In this document: one piece after another, positions 62,694 to 64,000 of the stretch
How positions within the stretch are numbered: position 1 is the stretch's first letter
Layout: the number at the start of each line of letters is the position of its first letter
From: Candidatus Nitrosopumilus limneticus
GTDB taxonomy: Archaea; Thermoproteota; Nitrososphaeria; Nitrososphaerales; Nitrosopumilaceae
Length of the DNA stretch: 64,000 bases
Direction: 5' to 3'
NCBI GenBank assembly: GCA_022117465.1
Contig: JAHCGZ010000003.1
Location: 1 to 64,000 of the forward strand
Program-made: the position numbers and the translations under genes
Notes under the pieces: model-generated
What the model saw: only the letters and a program-made list of their open reading frames with translations
Database searches by the model: none
What the model was told of the DNA's origin: nothing

Positions 62694-64000
62694 TTAATTG
62701 ATTTTATCTAATTCAAATGCATCATGTATCGCACGTACTGCTAAATCTGTATCAGAATTTTTTACTACAAATGCAAGATTAAGCTCAGATGAACCTTGAG
62801 TAATCATAGATACATTCACTTTATTTTTTTCAATTGCTGCAAAAACTTTTGATGCAACACCAATTGTACCTCTCATTCCAGAACCAATTAATGCTATGAT
62901 AGATACGTCGGTAGTAACTTGTAATTCTTTAATCATTTTACCTAAAAGTTCTATCTCCAATACATTAACAGCTTTATGAAGATCGGTATTTTTTATTACA
63001 ATAGTAATACTTGACTCAGAAGGATTTTGAGAAATCATCATTACATTAATTTCAGCTTTTGCTAAAGTAGTAAAAATTTTAGCTGCTGTTCCAGGTGTTC
63101 CAATCATACTGCCACCGATTATATCTATTAATCCGTTATTACGAATACTACTTACACATTTTACAGTATTTTTTACGGAGTCTGAAGGTGAGGATGTAAC
63201 TAAAGTTCCCTCAATACTGGGGGTGGCAGAGTTTCTTATTTTCATTGGTATTTTTTTAGCCAATAAAGGTTCGAATGTTCTTGGATGAATTTGTTTAGCA
63301 CCAAACAAAGCCATCTCAATTGCTTCAATGTAAGACACTTCTTTGAGTAACTTTGCATTTTTAACAATTTTTGGATCTGCTGTCATGAGTCCGTCAACAT
63401 CACTCATTAACCAAATTTCATCTGCTTTAATACAAGATCCAATTATTGTTGCTGAGTAGTCAGAACCACCTCTACCAAAGGTTGTTGTATGCCCATACTG
63501 ATCAGCACCTGAAAATCCACCCACTACTGGAATAATTTTTTTAGAAAATAATGTATCAATATTTTTTGATACTCTTAATCTGGTTGTATCCATTAATGGT
63601 TGCGATTTACTAAAATTGGAATCAGTTACAATTCCTAGTTCTTTTCCAGTTAAAGGAATTGATTTTTTTGTTAAATCATTAATTGCTGCTGCAACGATTT
63701 TTACAGATATTCTTTCTCCAAATGAAATTAAATAATCCATTGATCTTGGTGTAACTTCGCCTAATAAGACTAAACCATCTATAAGTGCAAGAAGTTCTGT
63801 AAAATCATCATCTAGTTTCAATAATAATTTTTTTTGAATATCAGTTTTTTTGATTGTTTGTTTTGCTAATTGTTTATGTCTGTTGGTAATTTTGGATGCA
63901 AGTTGTTCTGCTTTAGATTTATTTTCTTTTTTAATCGATTCAGATATTTCAATTAGATCATCAGTTGTACTACTTGTTGCAGAACAAACTAATACAATTT
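62694..64000 (-). CDS. Aspartate kinase, C-terminal part (5' end outside window)
   Basis: The frame is open to the right edge, where IVLVCSATSSTTDDLIE gives the start of the kinase core, so only a short N-terminus is missing. GERISVKIVAAAI, GFSGADQYGHTTTFGRGGSDYSA and IWLMSDVDGLMTADP are the aspartokinase substrate and ATP segments. Two ACT domains follow (about the last 150 residues), fitting feedback control by lysine or threonine. The ATG at 63821 is internal. Confidence 0.94.
   Translation of the reverse strand, partial: IVLVCSATSSTTDDLIEISESIKKENKSKAEQLASKITNRHKQLAKQTIKKTDIQKKLLLKLDDDFTELLALIDGLVLLGEVTPRSMDYLISFGERISVKIVAAAINDLTKKSIPLTGKELGIVTDSNFSKSQPLMDTTRLRVSKNIDTLFSKKIIPVVGGFSGADQYGHTTTFGRGGSDYSATIIGSCIKADEIWLMSDVDGLMTADPKIVKNAKLLKEVSYIEAIEMALFGAKQIHPRTFEPLLAKKIPMKIRNSATPSIEGTLVTSSPSDSVKNTVKCVSSIRNNGLIDIIGGSMIGTPGTAAKIFTTLAKAEINVMMISQNPSESSITIVIKNTDLHKAVNVLEIELLGKMIKELQVTTDVSIIALIGSGMRGTIGVASKVFAAIEKNKVNVSMITQGSSELNLAFVVKNSDTDLAVRAIHDAFELDKIN

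Overview
The window looks like a chromosomal segment of an ammonia-oxidising archaeon of the Nitrosopumilus type (Thaumarchaeota/Nitrososphaerota, marine group I). The evidence is strongly AT-rich DNA and dense short-spaced genes. It also includes archaeal hallmarks: sn-glycerol-1-phosphate dehydrogenase, A-type ATP synthase, 20S proteasome beta subunit, aCPSF1/FttA, and the archaeal CoA pathway (pantoate kinase plus phosphopantothenate synthetase). Lineage-typical traits are a PEFG-CTERM cupredoxin, copper-handling proteins, an Amt ammonium transporter, SepF and late cobalamin genes. TATA-like boxes often sit about 26-28 nt before the start codon, which fits leaderless transcripts.

Layout. 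1-7 kb: a copper/envelope locus (CopC-CopD-propeller fusion, secreted anchored protein, cupredoxin) flanked by two inverted copies of a secreted CFI-box protein that share a perfectly identical 127-bp arm. 7-9 kb: LON-domain protein and divergent pyrB/pyrI. 9-21 kb: A-type ATP synthase genes (K, a 43-aa ORF, D, B, A, E on minus; I and C on plus), interrupted by a sulfurtransferase, the ammonium transporter and a regulator-like hypothetical, then a Cas4-like iron-sulfur protein. 21-28 kb: small membrane and LEA-like proteins, UMP kinase, a twice-frameshifted HD phosphohydrolase, thymidylate kinase, Hsp20, UbiB-type kinase. 28-32 kb: an ABC export/mechanotransmission system (FtsX-like permease, ATPase that seems to start at CTG, large anchored extracytoplasmic subunit, coiled-coil protein). 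32-39 kb: Lrp regulator, NUDIX enzyme, AbrB-PhoU protein and an overlapping CoA operon (pantoate kinase, phosphopantothenate synthetase, PanB, CoaBC, methyltransferase). 39-50 kb: M24 peptidase, a decayed PP-loop tRNA-thiolation-type gene, SepF, FttA, PsmB, EgsA, FKBP, class V aminotransferase, NMN adenylyltransferase, RtcA, CopD-like protein. 50-64 kb: tRNA-Val, BluB, tRNA-Arg with an 18-nt insertion in its D arm, a frameshifted flavin reductase, many tiny zinc-ribbon or Cys-rich proteins, cyclophilin, PfkB kinase, dUTPase-like protein, a stand-alone MtrA-like protein coupled to a DegT aminotransferase, a C2H2 zinc-finger protein, TyrRS lacking a standard start codon, CobJ and a partial aspartate kinase.

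Functional links. Copper import/redox (CopCD, cupredoxin, second CopD), energy (ATP synthase, Amt), pyrimidine synthesis (pyrB, pyrI, pyrH, tmk, dUTPase), CoA synthesis and cobalamin (bluB, cobJ, and a corrinoid-type MtrA) are the coherent themes. No CRISPR array, integrase, transposase or prophage is visible. Several single-base frame breaks, some in A-runs, are found in otherwise conserved genes: they may be sequencing errors or real decay. At least two other loci (about 40.7-41.7 kb and 52.1-52.3 kb) carry nonsense codons that point to true pseudogenes. I did not find a convincing new multi-gene system. The best leads are the inverted CFI-box paralogs, the atp-cluster micro-ORF, the CTG starts, the D-arm tRNA insertion, the stand-alone MtrA and the micro-ORF cluster near 60 kb.
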